Assembly (NCBI GenBank): GCA_028285205.1
Contig: JANQQA010000143.1
Location: 17,068 to 81,067 of the forward strand
DNA length: 64,000 nucleotides
DNA from: Bythopirellula sp.
Lineage (GTDB): Bacteria > Planctomycetota > Planctomycetia > Pirellulales > Lacipirellulaceae
Direction of reading: 5' to 3'
Shown here piece after piece: positions 1 to 10,759 of the stretch; the first letter of the stretch is position 1; the number at the start of each line of letters is the position of its first letter. A program made the position numbers and the translations under genes. Below the pieces are notes generated by a model. The model was not told where the DNA came from, ran no database searches, and was given only the letters and a program-made list of their open reading frames with translations.

Positions 1-2592
1 CAGCAGTCGGTTGTCTTTCACGATCTTTGATCCATGAATAAAGCTCGTCGTATAGCGATGGTGCTCACTATGCAGCAGTGTTTCGTAAATCTGCACTTGA
101 TCGGATGAAGTGATCACATCGTGATGTGGTTGCGAGACCTGTTCGTCACTTGCATTCGGCCCCTCGCTGAAGAACTCAGACGGCAGAGGATTGCCCTCCG
201 CATCAATCAGCACGCCCAATTCATTGGTCCTGCCCGACGACCATACAACGCGTTCGTCGCCGGTCCCATCCGTGGGCTTTTCAATCACGAGGAACTCAAG
301 AAACGCACGACGAAATCCCACGCCGCTGGGAAAGCGATGGCCCACCTTGTTGTGAACCGTGACATCCGCAACCAATTCATTATCGTCGTTGACCGCCGCG
401 CTTACCCCGATCGACGCGACGTCGTGCCTGGCTTGCCGCACGAAATCATCCACGGCGTGCGGGATATCGGCCTTCGAACCCGTCATGAAGTCGAACTTTC
501 GCACGCCCAGGATATCGTCGAATTGGTTGAACATCTCGAGCAAGAACACGTTAAGACCGCGGAAGTTGTGTCGAGCATATCCCTCTTTGCGAACGCGGAC
601 GTGCAGGTCTTTGTGTTCGGCCAGATTCTCCGCGTCGGGAAACGTATCGTCCTGAATCGCGGCGATCCGGGTCTCGATGCGATCAAGGTGCACCGCCAGG
701 TCGTCGTTGTGGTAGTCTTTCGACATGTGACAGTCCTGGCAGCTCTTCGCTTTGGGATTGTCGGGGTTGAATTCGTTCTCAAATTCGCTGTTGAGCCATT
801 CCAAGTACGTTGCTTGTTCGATGTGGTGGTGATATTGCTTGAACACCGGATTCTGTTCAGCGGCGATCAATGCATCACCGTCGGCGGAATGTGCCGGCTT
901 GTCTAAGATCGGCAGGTTCACGACGTGGCAGGTACCGCACATTTGTGACGACTTGATATACGGATTGTGCTTCGGCTTGAAGCCTAGCGCGTGCTCCATC
1001 GAATATGGCGCAATTTCCTTGTCCTCGAACGGCCCATGCAGCTCGTTGGCTTTGCCCAGATGAATGTTCCCGGTAATGGAGGTCTCCAGGAAGTACTCAA
1101 GATAGTGCCGATGGTCATCGGCGGGCTGTTCGCGCGGTTGCATGTGGTGGCAAATTGTGCAACTGATTCCGTCGCGTGCCAGCGACCCATACTGCCAATG
1201 ATCCTCTTCGGCGGCATTTTCGTCGGTTGAGGCGCGCATCACATGATCGAGTCCGAACGGTTGGGCATCCGGTCCGTGATCGAGTCGATACTGGTGTTTG
1301 CCCATCGCGCCGTGACAAGTCAAACAAGTCTCGACCAGCGTTTCGATGTGCAGCTTGGTCTTCTCCGTGTCTTTGCCAAAGTCGGCTTTGATCAGCTCGA
1401 TTTCGCTCTCAAGCTGAGCAAAGAAGATTGGGTCACGACCAGCCAGACCCATCGGCGTCCAACGCCATTCGCCATACGGTGAAAGGTGCACGCCCTCCGC
1501 GGCGTAGCCAGCATCTTCGCCGGTCGGCACGAACATCGTCGGCCCGAACGGTTCGGTAAGGCCTGCGTGACAACTCATGCATTGGTTCGAGGTGACAAAC
1601 GGCTGCGATTGTTGTTCAGACGCAGGGCGACGAACGACCCAATCGTGCGTGATTGGCGGAAAGTGCAGCACATCCGGCCGCATTTTCTGTGCGATCTGTG
1701 GGAAGAGCTTAAGGAACTGTGGACTGAGAACCGCCTGACAGCGTTCCGGATGGTCGGTGTCGCTGCAGCGAGGATGCGCGGAGATCGGCAGATTTTCTAA
1801 GCTGGTGGTAAGCAGGATCTCATTGCCCTGGTCATCGGTTCCTTCGTCGGGAGTGGGTTCCTCGTGATGCTCGACTTCGCGCCACGAATCATCGACACGG
1901 AAAAGGAGTGGCTCGCCTGGATACCCTTCAATGTTACGCAGCGACGAAAACGTGAACTCATTTGTCTCGCCCTGAGTATGAGTTGACGCGTGGCAACGAA
2001 CACAGTAGATGCCAAAGCCGGAGATGGGATGATCAAATGGGTATTGATGGTTGTCGACGACCTGCTGATCTTTTGCTGGGTTGCTCCAAAACCACCCGTC
2101 GTGCGAGCCTGCCGAATCTTTGACCATCACTGTCCAGCTTGACAGCAATTCGAAGCGTTGCTCGTCAGTCATGCCCTCATAGCGCGCAGCTGGCGGTTCG
2201 AACTGTTCTTTGATGATCATCGCGCCATCGGGAATGGCCGTTCGTTTGCCGTCCTCTAGCCACTCAATGATTTCTGGGGAATAGAATATGTGAACCGCGG
2301 GATGGGTGCCGTAATATTTGCCGTCGATATATGGGCCGGTGTCTCGCACGCGCTTGTCGTGAGCCCAGCCGAGTCGTTTATAATCGCGCTGATTGAGAAA
2401 CTTGAAGAGTTGCGTCTCATAATCAGTGACGCTCAACAAGCTAGGTAGCGGCAACGGACTCGCATTAACTGGTTGCTCAAGCCCAACCAGCGTGACGCCT
2501 TCCACCGACTTCTCCGGCGAAGTTTCGGCGCAGCCAATAATTGCACACGCACCACAAGCGATCACCAACGCAGCTGAAAGTCGCAGCGTCAT
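1..2592 (-). CDS. Multihaem cytochrome with P460-like domain (3' end outside window)
   Basis: An open frame of 864 codons runs from the ATG at 2592 to the left edge without a stop, so the C-terminus is missing. The start has a good ribosome site (AGGGAGAG) a few bases upstream. The N-terminus has a short hydrophobic stretch ending at a lipobox-like IIGC, so it is probably exported and perhaps lipid-anchored. Residues about 85-150 resemble the cytochrome P460 family (conserved GKYYGTHPAV and IPDGAMIIKE stretches). Six CxxCH c-type haem motifs follow, with first cysteines at residues 197, 338, 423, 478, 552 and 618; the fourth is CTICHH. A role in periplasmic electron transfer or oxidation of a small nitrogen compound is inference; the substrate cannot be read from the sequence. 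Confidence 0.85.
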   Translation of the reverse strand, partial: MTLRLSAALVIACGACAIIGCAETSPEKSVEGVTLVGLEQPVNASPLPLPSLLSVTDYETQLFKFLNQRDYKRLGWAHDKRVRDTGPYIDGKYYGTHPAVHIFYSPEIIEWLEDGKRTAIPDGAMIIKEQFEPPAARYEGMTDEQRFELLSSWTVMVKDSAGSHDGWFWSNPAKDQQVVDNHQYPFDHPISGFGIYCVRCHASTHTQGETNEFTFSSLRNIEGYPGEPLLFRVDDSWREVEHHEEPTPDEGTDDQGNEILLTTSLENLPISAHPRCSDTDHPERCQAVLSPQFLKLFPQIAQKMRPDVLHFPPITHDWVVRRPASEQQSQPFVTSNQCMSCHAGLTEPFGPTMFVPTGEDAGYAAEGVHLSPYGEWRWTPMGLAGRDPIFFAQLESEIELIKADFGKDTEKTKLHIETLVETCLTCHGAMGKHQYRLDHGPDAQPFGLDHVMRASTDENAAEEDHWQYGSLARDGISCTICHHMQPREQPADDHRHYLEYFLETSITGNIHLGKANELHGPFEDKEIAPYSMEHALGFKPKHNPYIKSSQMCGTCHVVNLPILDKPAHSADGDALIAAEQNPVFKQYHHHIEQATYLEWLNSEFENEFNPDNPKAKSCQDCHMSKDYHNDDLAVHLDRIETRIAAIQDDTFPDAENLAEHKDLHVRVRKEGYARHNFRGLNVFLLEMFNQFDDILGVRKFDFMTGSKADIPHAVDDFVRQARHDVASIGVSAAVNDDNELVADVTVHNKVGHRFPSGVGFRRAFLEFLVIEKPTDGTGDERVVWSSGRTNELGVLIDAEGNPLPSEFFSEGPNASDEQVSQPHHDVITSSDQVQIYETLLHSEHHRYTTSFIHGSKIVKDNRLL

Positions 2593-2821
2593 TCGTCTCT
2601 CCCTCTGAAACGCACTTCCTATTTGCCGTAGATTGCATAAATTCTTATCATATTCCGTCGTTGCAACCTACCCCAACAGGCTGAATCTCGGCGGTTCCCA
2701 GGATGATGATCGGACCAGTGACGGGTCCACGAAACAGCGGCCGCGCAGATTGCGCCTCATACGCGCAGGTAGCGGGTTCCGCTCCGGATGAATACGCGGC
2801 CAGGCAGGGCGCGCATGATTG

Positions 2822-3325
2822 CTAGAGTGAGTGCGAATCCAGTCGCTGCGAAATGAGTTTCGCGATCTTCTTTAGCTGCATCGTCTCGGCCGGTGAAAAC
2901 TCCCGAGCTTCAATGGTCTGCACTACTAGTACGCCACAGACTTCCTCGTCGTGAATGATCGGCACACCCAAGAATGACTGGTACTCGTCTTCGTCGGCCT
3001 CTGGAAAATACTTGAAGCGAGGATGCTCGGGAGCTCGGGCCAAAACGACGGGGCCACGATCCTCGGCAACAAGCCCCACCAGCCCCTCGTCCAGCCGCAT
3101 CCGAAGGTTGCCGACGCACGACTGGAGCAAACCGACAGTCGCAACTAGCACTAAAGAATCTTCGCCCGGCTGAAGCAGGTACAGCGAGCCCACGTCTGTC
3201 TGCATTTGATTCGCGATCGACACCACGATCCGATCGAGCGTACTATCTATCGATTGCAGCCCGGAATCCACAAGATGGAGTTCACGGGTCGTATCGAGAG
3301 ACAAGTCCGAACTATCAACACTCAT
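2822..3325 (-). CDS. GAF-domain protein
   Basis: This 167-residue protein is almost entirely one GAF domain (about residues 15-160), of the kind found at the N-terminus of the nitrogen-type phosphotransferase enzyme PtsP. The stretches DVGSLYLLQ, GLVGLVAED and FLGVPIIHDEEVCGVLVVQ are characteristic. No transmitter, kinase or output domain is attached, and there are no membrane segments, so it probably acts as a cytosolic small-molecule or redox sensor working through a partner. It is transcribed in the same direction as the upstream cytochrome but about 230 bases separate them, so an operon is not evident. The ligand is unknown. Confidence 0.8.
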   Translation of the reverse strand: MSVDSSDLSLDTTRELHLVDSGLQSIDSTLDRIVVSIANQMQTDVGSLYLLQPGEDSLVLVATVGLLQSCVGNLRMRLDEGLVGLVAEDRGPVVLARAPEHPRFKYFPEADEDEYQSFLGVPIIHDEEVCGVLVVQTIEAREFSPAETMQLKKIAKLISQRLDSHSL

Positions 3326-4299
3326 GCCTGGTAGCCAATCGGATGCAGAAAAAGGACGCAGTCAAAAAAACTGGAACTCCAACAGAGGACCAGCCGCTTA
3401 CGCGAGCAAACCGCGTGCCAATTAAGCTCCCACAGATGTGTCTGTACTTTTCGTCGTCTTGGGGGAGCTAGGCAAGCACTTCGCAAGTATCTTTTTCTAG
3501 TCGCCCAATATGGCGACACTGGACTGCTCGATAAGGTAGCACTCGCTATTCTGCCCTTCAAGACACCTCGGAACGTGTATCGTACTCTATCAGCCGAGCG
3601 GATGGTCTGCGTTGGGCGCAACGCCGGGAGATCCGTGATCTAGCCCCAAGGCGTGACCCTCGCTGCTGCGGTGCTCTTAAACAACCAAGCACTAGCGAAA
3701 CGATAACCTGGCTCTTGGCGATTGGCCTGAGCTCCGCCGAACGGTGTACAGTTCGACCACTTGTCGTGTATTCAAATCGCGTTCCACGGAAAACGATACA
3801 GGTAGCTGATGTGGTTCGAGCCGGTTGCCGCATATTTTCTCACTGGCTAGTCGATGGCTGCAAAGCAGCGGTCGCTAATTCGACCGTCAATATCTTGAGA
3901 ATCTGAACCGCATTTCGATCACTGGTTTTCTGATCCTCGACGAGTACGGGCGAGCCATGCTTTAAGCGAGAATCCCACATTCAGATTTCACTCCTGCTAC
4001 TCCAATTGCTCTTAGCGTGCGTAGCCTATGCGAGCTGAGACCCGAAGCAACGCGCCATGAGAATCACTATACGTTGTCACGCGAAGCTGACGACGGCAGC
4101 TACGTCCTGCTGCTGCCGGCTCAACGCATCATATCAGGTAGATCGCGCGATCAAGAATCGTCCGTGTGCGATAAAAAACTCGCAACACAGCATTAGTATG
4201 GACATCAACAACCCCGTCAGAGCTGATACAATCAACATTATGATGTGCTGCCAAAAGAACGTTAGAGTTGTGAAGTATCGAGTCGCGGCCATTCGCTGT
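3326..4299. other. Non-coding stretch
   Basis: About 970 bases between the divergent GAF gene and the PSD1 cytochrome gene. The few open frames here have no family resemblance and no convincing ribosome sites. It must contain the two divergent promoters, but I could not single out a clear one. Confidence 0.5.
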
Positions 4300-7200
4300 A
4301 TGCCTCGACTCGGTGCGTCAGTATTGATCTGTTCGCTCCTAGCCGCGTTCCCAACAGCCTGGTCGGCAGACGGAGTCTCCTTCAATCACGACGTGCTGCC
4401 GATCTTGTCTGACAAGTGCTTTCACTGCCACGGCCCGGATGCCAAGAACCAAGACTCGGAATTCAGGTTAGACACACGCGAGCACGCTGTGGATGATTTG
4501 GGTGGGTACTTCGGGATCAAGCCGGGCGACCTCGAGGCGAGTGAACTGCACCGACGGATCCACGCAGCCGACGACGAGCAGATGCCTCCGAAGGATGCAG
4601 TGCGGCAGCTTAATGAACAGGAAAAGGCGACCTTGGACGCCTGGATTTTGGCAGGCGCGCCTTACGAAGCCCACTGGTCGTTTATTCCGCTACCACGTGA
4701 AGTCGACGTCCCGGACGTGGGAGACGCTTGGGCCGAAAACGAAATGGATCGCTTCATTTACGCTGAACATCTGGAAGCTGGAGTAGAGCCAAACGACCGC
4801 GCGAGCAAGGAGATTTGGTTACGCCGAGTGACGTTCGATCTGACAGGACTGCCGCCGACGGTGGCCGAAATTGGTGCATTTCTTGGCGATGATTCCCCTA
4901 AGGCGTATAGCAATGTGGTCGATCGACTGTTGGCGAGCATCGCGTGCGCTGAGCGTCTGACGACCGAGTGGCTGGATGTTGCTCGGTACTCAGACTCGTA
5001 CGGGTATCAACGCGACGACGCTCGTTTCGTCTGGCCGTGGCGTGATTGGGTGATTGAAGCCTTTCACGAGAACATGCCATACGATGACTTCATCACTTGG
5101 CAGTTGGCCGGCGACCTGTTGCCCAACCCGACGCGAAATCAAATGCTAGCGACCGCTTTCAATCGATTGCATTCGCATAAGAAAGAGGGTGGCGTGGCGG
5201 TCGAGGAGTTTCGCGTCGAAAACGTAGCCGACCGGACCCATACCGTTGGCGCTGCATTCATGGGCCTCACTTTTGAATGTGCGCGCTGCCACGATCATAA
5301 GTACGATCCGATCACCACGAAAGACTACTACCGGCTGAGCTCATTCTTCGCAAACGTCGACGAACGTGGACTGATTTCTTTCTTTACCAGCGCTGTGCCA
5401 ACGCCAGCCATGCCGTTACCGACCGCGCAGCAGGAACAAGATCTCAAGGACGCGGAGCAAGCGATCGTACATTCGGAAGAAGAACTCAAGCGGGTCGTTG
5501 ATGATGCGCAGGACCCTTTCGAATCTTGGCTACAGAATCGCCAGCAGACCAACGAATTGGCCGGCCTGGTCGCGCACCTAAATTTCGACGCGTTTCAGTC
5601 AAGCCCCACGGATGCGTCTGAAGGTGACGATGGCAAAAAGAACTCTGCCGCAGAACCGAAACTGCAGAAACTGGCGAATCTTGCTACGCCAAAGAATCAG
5701 GCTCACACGGCGAAGGCGAACACGTTGGTCGCTGGCAAATCCGGCCAAGCAATCAAGCTCACCGGGGACGACCCTGTGGAGATCCCCAACACAGGGCACT
5801 TCTCACGCGATCAGCCTTTTTCGATTTCATTGTGGATCAATACGCCCGAAACGAAAGAGCGTGCTGTCATCTATCGTCGTTCACGCGGCTGGGATGACGC
5901 AGGCAGTATTGGCTATGAACTAACGAAGCTAGGCGCCAAGCTCAGCGCAAAGCTAACTCACTATTGGCCTGGCAACACGATTGACGTCGAGACCAGTGAG
6001 TTTTTGGAACCGAATCGCTGGTATCACGTCGCCGTGACTTACGATGGATCGAGCAAAGCCAAAGGGCTGCAGATCTACATTGATGGCAAGCACGCTGACA
6101 CCACGATTGTGTACGACCACCTTACGCGGCAAATCACCGAGTGGGGTGGCGAAAGAAACTTGGCCATCGGCACACGCTACCGTGATCGTGGATTCAAGAA
6201 CGGCCTTGTCGACGAATTTTATGTATTTAATCGAACACTTTCAGCCCTGGAGGTCAGTCATCTCTACGACGGTCAGGCACTTCATCAGATCCTGGGCAAA
6301 CCGACCGACCAACTAACGGCCATCGAACGAGATCAGTTGCGTGAATTCTTCATGCTGTCTACTCACGAGCCTATTCAGCAGGCACGGCTGCAACTCCGCG
6401 AGGCGCGCAAACAATGGAATCAGGCCATGGACAGCACGCCGGCGATCACAGTCATGCGCGAGCGATCCCAGCCGCGACCCACGTTTGTATTGGAGCGAGG
6501 CGGCTATGACAGCCGGGGCGAACAGGTCACTGCCAGCACGCCAGAGTTCATGCCCAAGTTTCCCGCCGACCAACCCACGAATCGACTCGGGCTCGCCCGT
6601 TGGCTCACGTCAGACGATCATCCCTTGACCGCGCGCGTGACCGTCAATCGTTATTGGCAGCTGATGTTTGGCACGGGCCTGGTGCGCACCCCGGAGGATT
6701 TTGGTGCTCAGGGCGAACGTCCTACCCACCCCGAGTTGCTCGACTGGCTGGCACGCGACTTCGTTGATCACGGCTGGAATGTACGGCGGCTGTTGCGAAT
6801 GATGGCCCTCTCGGCCACTTATCGCCAAAGTGCGATTGCCACCCATGAATTGCGCGACCAAGACCCGGAGAATCGACTACTTGCACGTAGTTTTGGTACC
6901 CGGTTATCGGCAGAAATGATTCGCGATAACGCCTTGGCCACCAGCGGCCTGTTGTCCAGCGAAGTAGGAGGGCCGCCCGTAAAGCCCTACGACATCAGCC
7001 TGTCGTACAAACCTTCCACGCCCGATAAGGGGCCTGGTTTGTACCGCCGCAGCCTTTACACATTCTGGCAGCGCACCTCGCCAGCTCCGGTGATGACTAC
7101 GCTCAACGCGAACAAGCGCGATGTATGTCGGCTCCGCAGAGAGGTCGCTCCCTCGCCATTGCAGGCACTAGTGATGCTGAATGGCACGCAGTTTGTCGAA

Positions 7201-7500
7201 GCCGCGCGCGTGATGGCCGGCAATTTGCTCGCGGAACATGGCGAGAATGAACTGTCGATGGTCGCCGATGCCTACCGGAGGCTGACCAGTTCATCGCCAA
7301 CAGCTAAGCAAGTGGAAATTCTGCAACAACTGTTCAACGAACAGTTGACGATCTTCCAAGAGCAGCCTCAACGTGCGAATCAGTTGCTCGCGGTGGGCAA
7401 TGCTCCCTCCCCAACTTCAGAAGATCAGGCGCGCCATGCGGCCGCTACGGTGTTGGTCAATTCCATCATGAACCTCGACGAATGCGTGAGGCTGCAATGA
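4300..7500 (+). CDS. PSD1/DUF1549-LamG-DUF1553 planctomycete cytochrome
   Basis: With the ATG at 4300 the protein is 1066 residues and begins with a clean signal peptide (MPRLGASVLICSLLAAF, cleavage near AWSA); an open frame continues upstream to 4057 but that extension is not hydrophobic or family-like, and no start has a strong ribosome site. Domains in order are a PSD1 cytochrome-c-like domain with CFHCH (Cys at residue 40), DUF1549 with a second CARCH motif near residue 327, a LamG/concanavalin-type domain around residues 510-660, and DUF1553. This family is hugely expanded in planctomycetes, is exported, and is usually linked to breakdown of complex carbohydrates. The stop overlaps the next start (ATGA), so the two genes are translationally coupled. 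Confidence 0.92.
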   Translation: MPRLGASVLICSLLAAFPTAWSADGVSFNHDVLPILSDKCFHCHGPDAKNQDSEFRLDTREHAVDDLGGYFGIKPGDLEASELHRRIHAADDEQMPPKDAVRQLNEQEKATLDAWILAGAPYEAHWSFIPLPREVDVPDVGDAWAENEMDRFIYAEHLEAGVEPNDRASKEIWLRRVTFDLTGLPPTVAEIGAFLGDDSPKAYSNVVDRLLASIACAERLTTEWLDVARYSDSYGYQRDDARFVWPWRDWVIEAFHENMPYDDFITWQLAGDLLPNPTRNQMLATAFNRLHSHKKEGGVAVEEFRVENVADRTHTVGAAFMGLTFECARCHDHKYDPITTKDYYRLSSFFANVDERGLISFFTSAVPTPAMPLPTAQQEQDLKDAEQAIVHSEEELKRVVDDAQDPFESWLQNRQQTNELAGLVAHLNFDAFQSSPTDASEGDDGKKNSAAEPKLQKLANLATPKNQAHTAKANTLVAGKSGQAIKLTGDDPVEIPNTGHFSRDQPFSISLWINTPETKERAVIYRRSRGWDDAGSIGYELTKLGAKLSAKLTHYWPGNTIDVETSEFLEPNRWYHVAVTYDGSSKAKGLQIYIDGKHADTTIVYDHLTRQITEWGGERNLAIGTRYRDRGFKNGLVDEFYVFNRTLSALEVSHLYDGQALHQILGKPTDQLTAIERDQLREFFMLSTHEPIQQARLQLREARKQWNQAMDSTPAITVMRERSQPRPTFVLERGGYDSRGEQVTASTPEFMPKFPADQPTNRLGLARWLTSDDHPLTARVTVNRYWQLMFGTGLVRTPEDFGAQGERPTHPELLDWLARDFVDHGWNVRRLLRMMALSATYRQSAIATHELRDQDPENRLLARSFGTRLSAEMIRDNALATSGLLSSEVGGPPVKPYDISLSYKPSTPDKGPGLYRRSLYTFWQRTSPAPVMTTLNANKRDVCRLRREVAPSPLQALVMLNGTQFVEAARVMAGNLLAEHGENELSMVADAYRRLTSSSPTAKQVEILQQLFNEQLTIFQEQPQRANQLLAVGNAPSPTSEDQARHAAATVLVNSIMNLDECVRLQ

Positions 7501-8960
7501 ACAAGCCATTTCCGCCAGGAAACTCCCTTTGCACTGGCTTCGAGGATCCCTTGGGACTGAGTCGGCGTCAGGCACTGAGTCGATTTGGGTACGGCCTGGG
7601 CGCCATGGCGCTTGGCACGCTGCTGAATCAAGATCAGACGGTGCGAGCTGATGCGAAAGTACTCAAGCCGCATTTGCCCGTGCGAGCTAAGCGAGTAATC
7701 TTCTTGTTCCAATCGGGAGCCCCTTCGCAAATCGAGTCTTTTGATTACAAGCCGCTGCTCAACGAACTCCATGGCCAGCAACTGCCCGATAGTGTCCGGC
7801 AAGGGCAAAGACTCACTGGCATGAGCGCCCATCAAGCCAGCCTGCCGATGGTCGGATCACCGTTCAGCTTTGCCCAGCATGGGAAGTCTGGAGCGTGGGT
7901 CAGCGACCAACTGCCGCACACCGCGAAAATCGCCGACGAGCTCTGCTTCATCAAGTCCATGTATACCGAGGCAATCAATCATGGACCGGGCGTGATGTTT
8001 ATGCAGACCGGATCACAGTTTCCAGGACGACCCAGTATGGGCGCTTGGCTGTCTTACGGATTGGGATCGGAGAACCGAGATCTGCCGTCTTACGTCGTTC
8101 TGGTGACCAACGGCCAAGGCGGACAGCCACTGACATCGGGGTATTGGGGAAGCGGCTTTCTGCCCGGCAAACACGACGGTGTCCAATTCCGCAGCGACGC
8201 TAATGCCGTGTTGTACTTGAAGAGCCCAGACGGCGTTGATCAGGCCAGTCGGCGAAAGGCGCTTGATCGTATTCAGGAGATGCATCAACTGCGGTTGGCA
8301 GAGACCAGCGATCCCGAACTCGAAACGCGCATCGCGCAGTACGAGATGGCCTATCGCATGCAGACTTCAATTCCCGAGGTGACGGACATCTCTGACGAAT
8401 CGGAATCCACGCTCAAGTTGTACGGTGAGGACGTCAAGAAGCCCGGCACCTACGCGGCCAATTGCCTGTTGGCGCGCCGCATGGCGGAGCGTGGTGTTCA
8501 ATTCATTCAGTTGTTTCATGCAGGTTGGGATCATCACGGAGGTTTGCCGGGTGGCTTCAAGCAAAAGTGCCAACAGACGGATCAACCGACAGCCGCGCTG
8601 ATTCAGGACCTCAAATCCCGCGGCATGCTCGAGGACACTTTAGTCGTCTGGGGCGGGGAGTTCGGTCGCACCAACTACTGCCAAGGCAAGATGACACCGG
8701 GCAACTTCGGCCGCGACCATCACCCGCGGTGCTTCACGATGTGGATGGCCGGCGGCGGTGCGAATGCGGGACACACGCACGGCGAAACCGACGACTTCAG
8801 TTACAACCTGCAGTCCGATGGAGTACACATTCACGATCTGCATGCAACGATCCTGCATCTCATGGGAATAGACCACGAGCGATTGACGTTCAAGTACCAA
8901 GGGCGACACTTCCGCTTAACCGATGTTCACGGCCATGTGGTGCAGCCAGTGATCGCATAG
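7497..8960 (+). CDS. DUF1501 exported protein
   Basis: The ATG at 7497 overlaps the stop of the preceding gene by four bases and gives a 487-residue protein; an in-frame start 15 bases earlier is less likely. A twin-arginine-like N-terminus (LSRRQAL followed by a hydrophobic stretch) suggests Tat export. The body is a typical DUF1501 protein of the alkaline-phosphatase/sulfatase fold (PSQIESFDYKP near the N-terminus, VVWGGEFGRTNY and GRDHHPRCFT toward the C-terminus). Pairing of a PSD1/DUF1553 cytochrome with DUF1501 is a standard planctomycete arrangement. The exact enzymatic role is not established; a part in processing sulfated or complex polysaccharide is commonly proposed. Confidence 0.92.
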   Translation: MNKPFPPGNSLCTGFEDPLGLSRRQALSRFGYGLGAMALGTLLNQDQTVRADAKVLKPHLPVRAKRVIFLFQSGAPSQIESFDYKPLLNELHGQQLPDSVRQGQRLTGMSAHQASLPMVGSPFSFAQHGKSGAWVSDQLPHTAKIADELCFIKSMYTEAINHGPGVMFMQTGSQFPGRPSMGAWLSYGLGSENRDLPSYVVLVTNGQGGQPLTSGYWGSGFLPGKHDGVQFRSDANAVLYLKSPDGVDQASRRKALDRIQEMHQLRLAETSDPELETRIAQYEMAYRMQTSIPEVTDISDESESTLKLYGEDVKKPGTYAANCLLARRMAERGVQFIQLFHAGWDHHGGLPGGFKQKCQQTDQPTAALIQDLKSRGMLEDTLVVWGGEFGRTNYCQGKMTPGNFGRDHHPRCFTMWMAGGGANAGHTHGETDDFSYNLQSDGVHIHDLHATILHLMGIDHERLTFKYQGRHFRLTDVHGHVVQPVIA

Positions 8961-9013
8961 CGCGCACACGTCTTGCCGCTGCTTCGCAGACTTAAACTGG
9001 ATTGGGCTGCCCG

Positions 9014-10519
9014 TCACTCTTTGACTTCCGCCAACATCTGTTGCAATTCGGCGAGTTGCTCCGGCAGTTCCCCTGCCAGATTCGTCGTCTCACCAGGATC
9101 TTTGGCCAAGTTGTAGAGCTGCGGCTGACCGCTATTACCCAACTCGGTATTCGTATTTCGATTCACCTGGGCACCGTTGGAGGGCGCGATGTACTTCCAA
9201 TCCCCCTGGCGTACGCTTAACGAACCGGCCTGCTCAATTACGAACGATCGCCCCACCTCCGAATCGCCAAGCAGTGCCGCAGACAAATCGATGCTGTCAG
9301 GAATGGCATCAGTCGGAAGAACCGATGAATTCCCAGCAATGCCCGCCAGCGTCGCTGGAAAGTCGATCTGCGACATCAATGCGTTGGAGACACCTGGCTC
9401 GACGCGTCCAGGCCAATAAACAATGTGCGGAACACGTGTGCCTCCTTCGAAATTGCTGTACTTGCCGCCGCGCAACAGTCCCGCCGGGCGATGATCCCCC
9501 AGTTTCGCGACAGACTGATCTTGGTATCCGTCGTCAACCACCGGGCCATTATCGCTGGTAATTATGACCAGTGTTTTCCTATCAATACGCGATTCGACCA
9601 GCGCAGCCATGATTGCACCCACAGAGCCGTCGAACTCGACCACCGCGTCGCCGCGCGGACCGTGGGGCGTCGTGCCGACGAATCGTGGATTTGGCGCTCG
9701 TGGGACGTGGATATTGTGAGACGAAAAAAATAGAAAAAAACGTTGATCAGCGTGTTCCCTGACAAATTGGCAAGCCCGCTTCGTAAACACGTCCGCCATC
9801 TCCTCGTCGACCCAACGGATATCCATTCCGCCAGTCATGAATCCAATCCGGCCAATACCGTTGACGATCGAATTATTGTGGCCGTGTGACCAATCCATCT
9901 TCAGAGTGCTTCGATGTGTCTTGCCGGTCACTTGCCCATCGGGGTTCTTTCTGAATACATCGACCGGATCGCTAGGGTCCAGATCGACAATGCGATAGTT
10001 CTCGACATAAACGCAAGGCACACGATCATTGGTCGTCGGAAGCATAAAGCAGTAATCAAAACCAACTTCCAGCGGGCCAGGCTTGATTACACCGGACCAA
10101 TCGGGTTTGGGAGGTGTTCCCAGACCGAGGTGCCATTTGCCAATCAGCGCCGTTGTGTAGCCCGCATCCTGCAGTAGAGACGGAAGCGTGACGCGGCCCG
10201 GTTCGATGAGTGCCGCACCATTCGGCGGCGCGATCCCAGTCCCGGGGCGGCGCCATGCGTACTCACCGGTCAGCAAACTGTACCGGCTCGGTGTACAGGT
10301 TGCCGATGTGCAATAGGCTGAAGTGAAGCGAAGTCCACCGGCCGCCAACCGGTCGATGTGTGGGGTCGGGATGCTTTCCGCACCGTAGCAGCCCAGGTCA
10401 CCGTAACCGATGTCATCCGCATAGATGAGCACAATATTCGGAGCAGTCGAGTCAGCCGCCACTGGACCGCAACAACTGAGTGTCATCAATACGCAGGTAG
10501 TAATCTTCCGAACTGACAT
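9014..10519 (-). CDS. Arylsulfatase-type sulfatase
   Basis: The start at 10519 is chosen because it has a good ribosome site (GGAAGG) and begins a signal peptide ending near AAD; an upstream in-frame ATG at 10603 would spoil it. The 501-residue product is a type I sulfatase. The catalytic formylglycine motif CTPSR has its Cys at residue 75, the metal-binding DD is at residues 35-36, and GKWHLG lies downstream. The Cys must be matured by a formylglycine-generating or anaerobic maturase enzyme, which is not in this window. It is convergent with the DUF1501 gene. Periplasmic desulfation of algal polysaccharide is the usual planctomycete role; the substrate is inference. Confidence 0.92.
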   Translation of the reverse strand: MSVRKITTCVLMTLSCCGPVAADSTAPNIVLIYADDIGYGDLGCYGAESIPTPHIDRLAAGGLRFTSAYCTSATCTPSRYSLLTGEYAWRRPGTGIAPPNGAALIEPGRVTLPSLLQDAGYTTALIGKWHLGLGTPPKPDWSGVIKPGPLEVGFDYCFMLPTTNDRVPCVYVENYRIVDLDPSDPVDVFRKNPDGQVTGKTHRSTLKMDWSHGHNNSIVNGIGRIGFMTGGMDIRWVDEEMADVFTKRACQFVREHADQRFFLFFSSHNIHVPRAPNPRFVGTTPHGPRGDAVVEFDGSVGAIMAALVESRIDRKTLVIITSDNGPVVDDGYQDQSVAKLGDHRPAGLLRGGKYSNFEGGTRVPHIVYWPGRVEPGVSNALMSQIDFPATLAGIAGNSSVLPTDAIPDSIDLSAALLGDSEVGRSFVIEQAGSLSVRQGDWKYIAPSNGAQVNRNTNTELGNSGQPQLYNLAKDPGETTNLAGELPEQLAELQQMLAEVKE

Positions 10520-10759
10520 TGACGTGCCTTCCGTCATTAATGGCGCAGCGAACGACGATTTTTCGTCAATAAAACTGGACGATGAATATAACACATGCTG
10601 CATAAGCGAGGCCCTTGCGACTCAGGATTGTTTTTGCCATGATACTGAGGCGGTTCTTGCCGTCCTGGGATAGCCATCCGCAGGCTGACGAGGCTCAATG
10701 CACTGCCAAGTCCGGCTCCGGCCATCTTGCGGAGATGTGTTTCTGCCAGAGAACAACTT

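Noticed and set aside
121..906. Long plus-strand frame antisense to the cytochrome gene
   Set aside because: It is a shadow: the minus frame has six CxxCH motifs and family similarity, and the plus frame has none.
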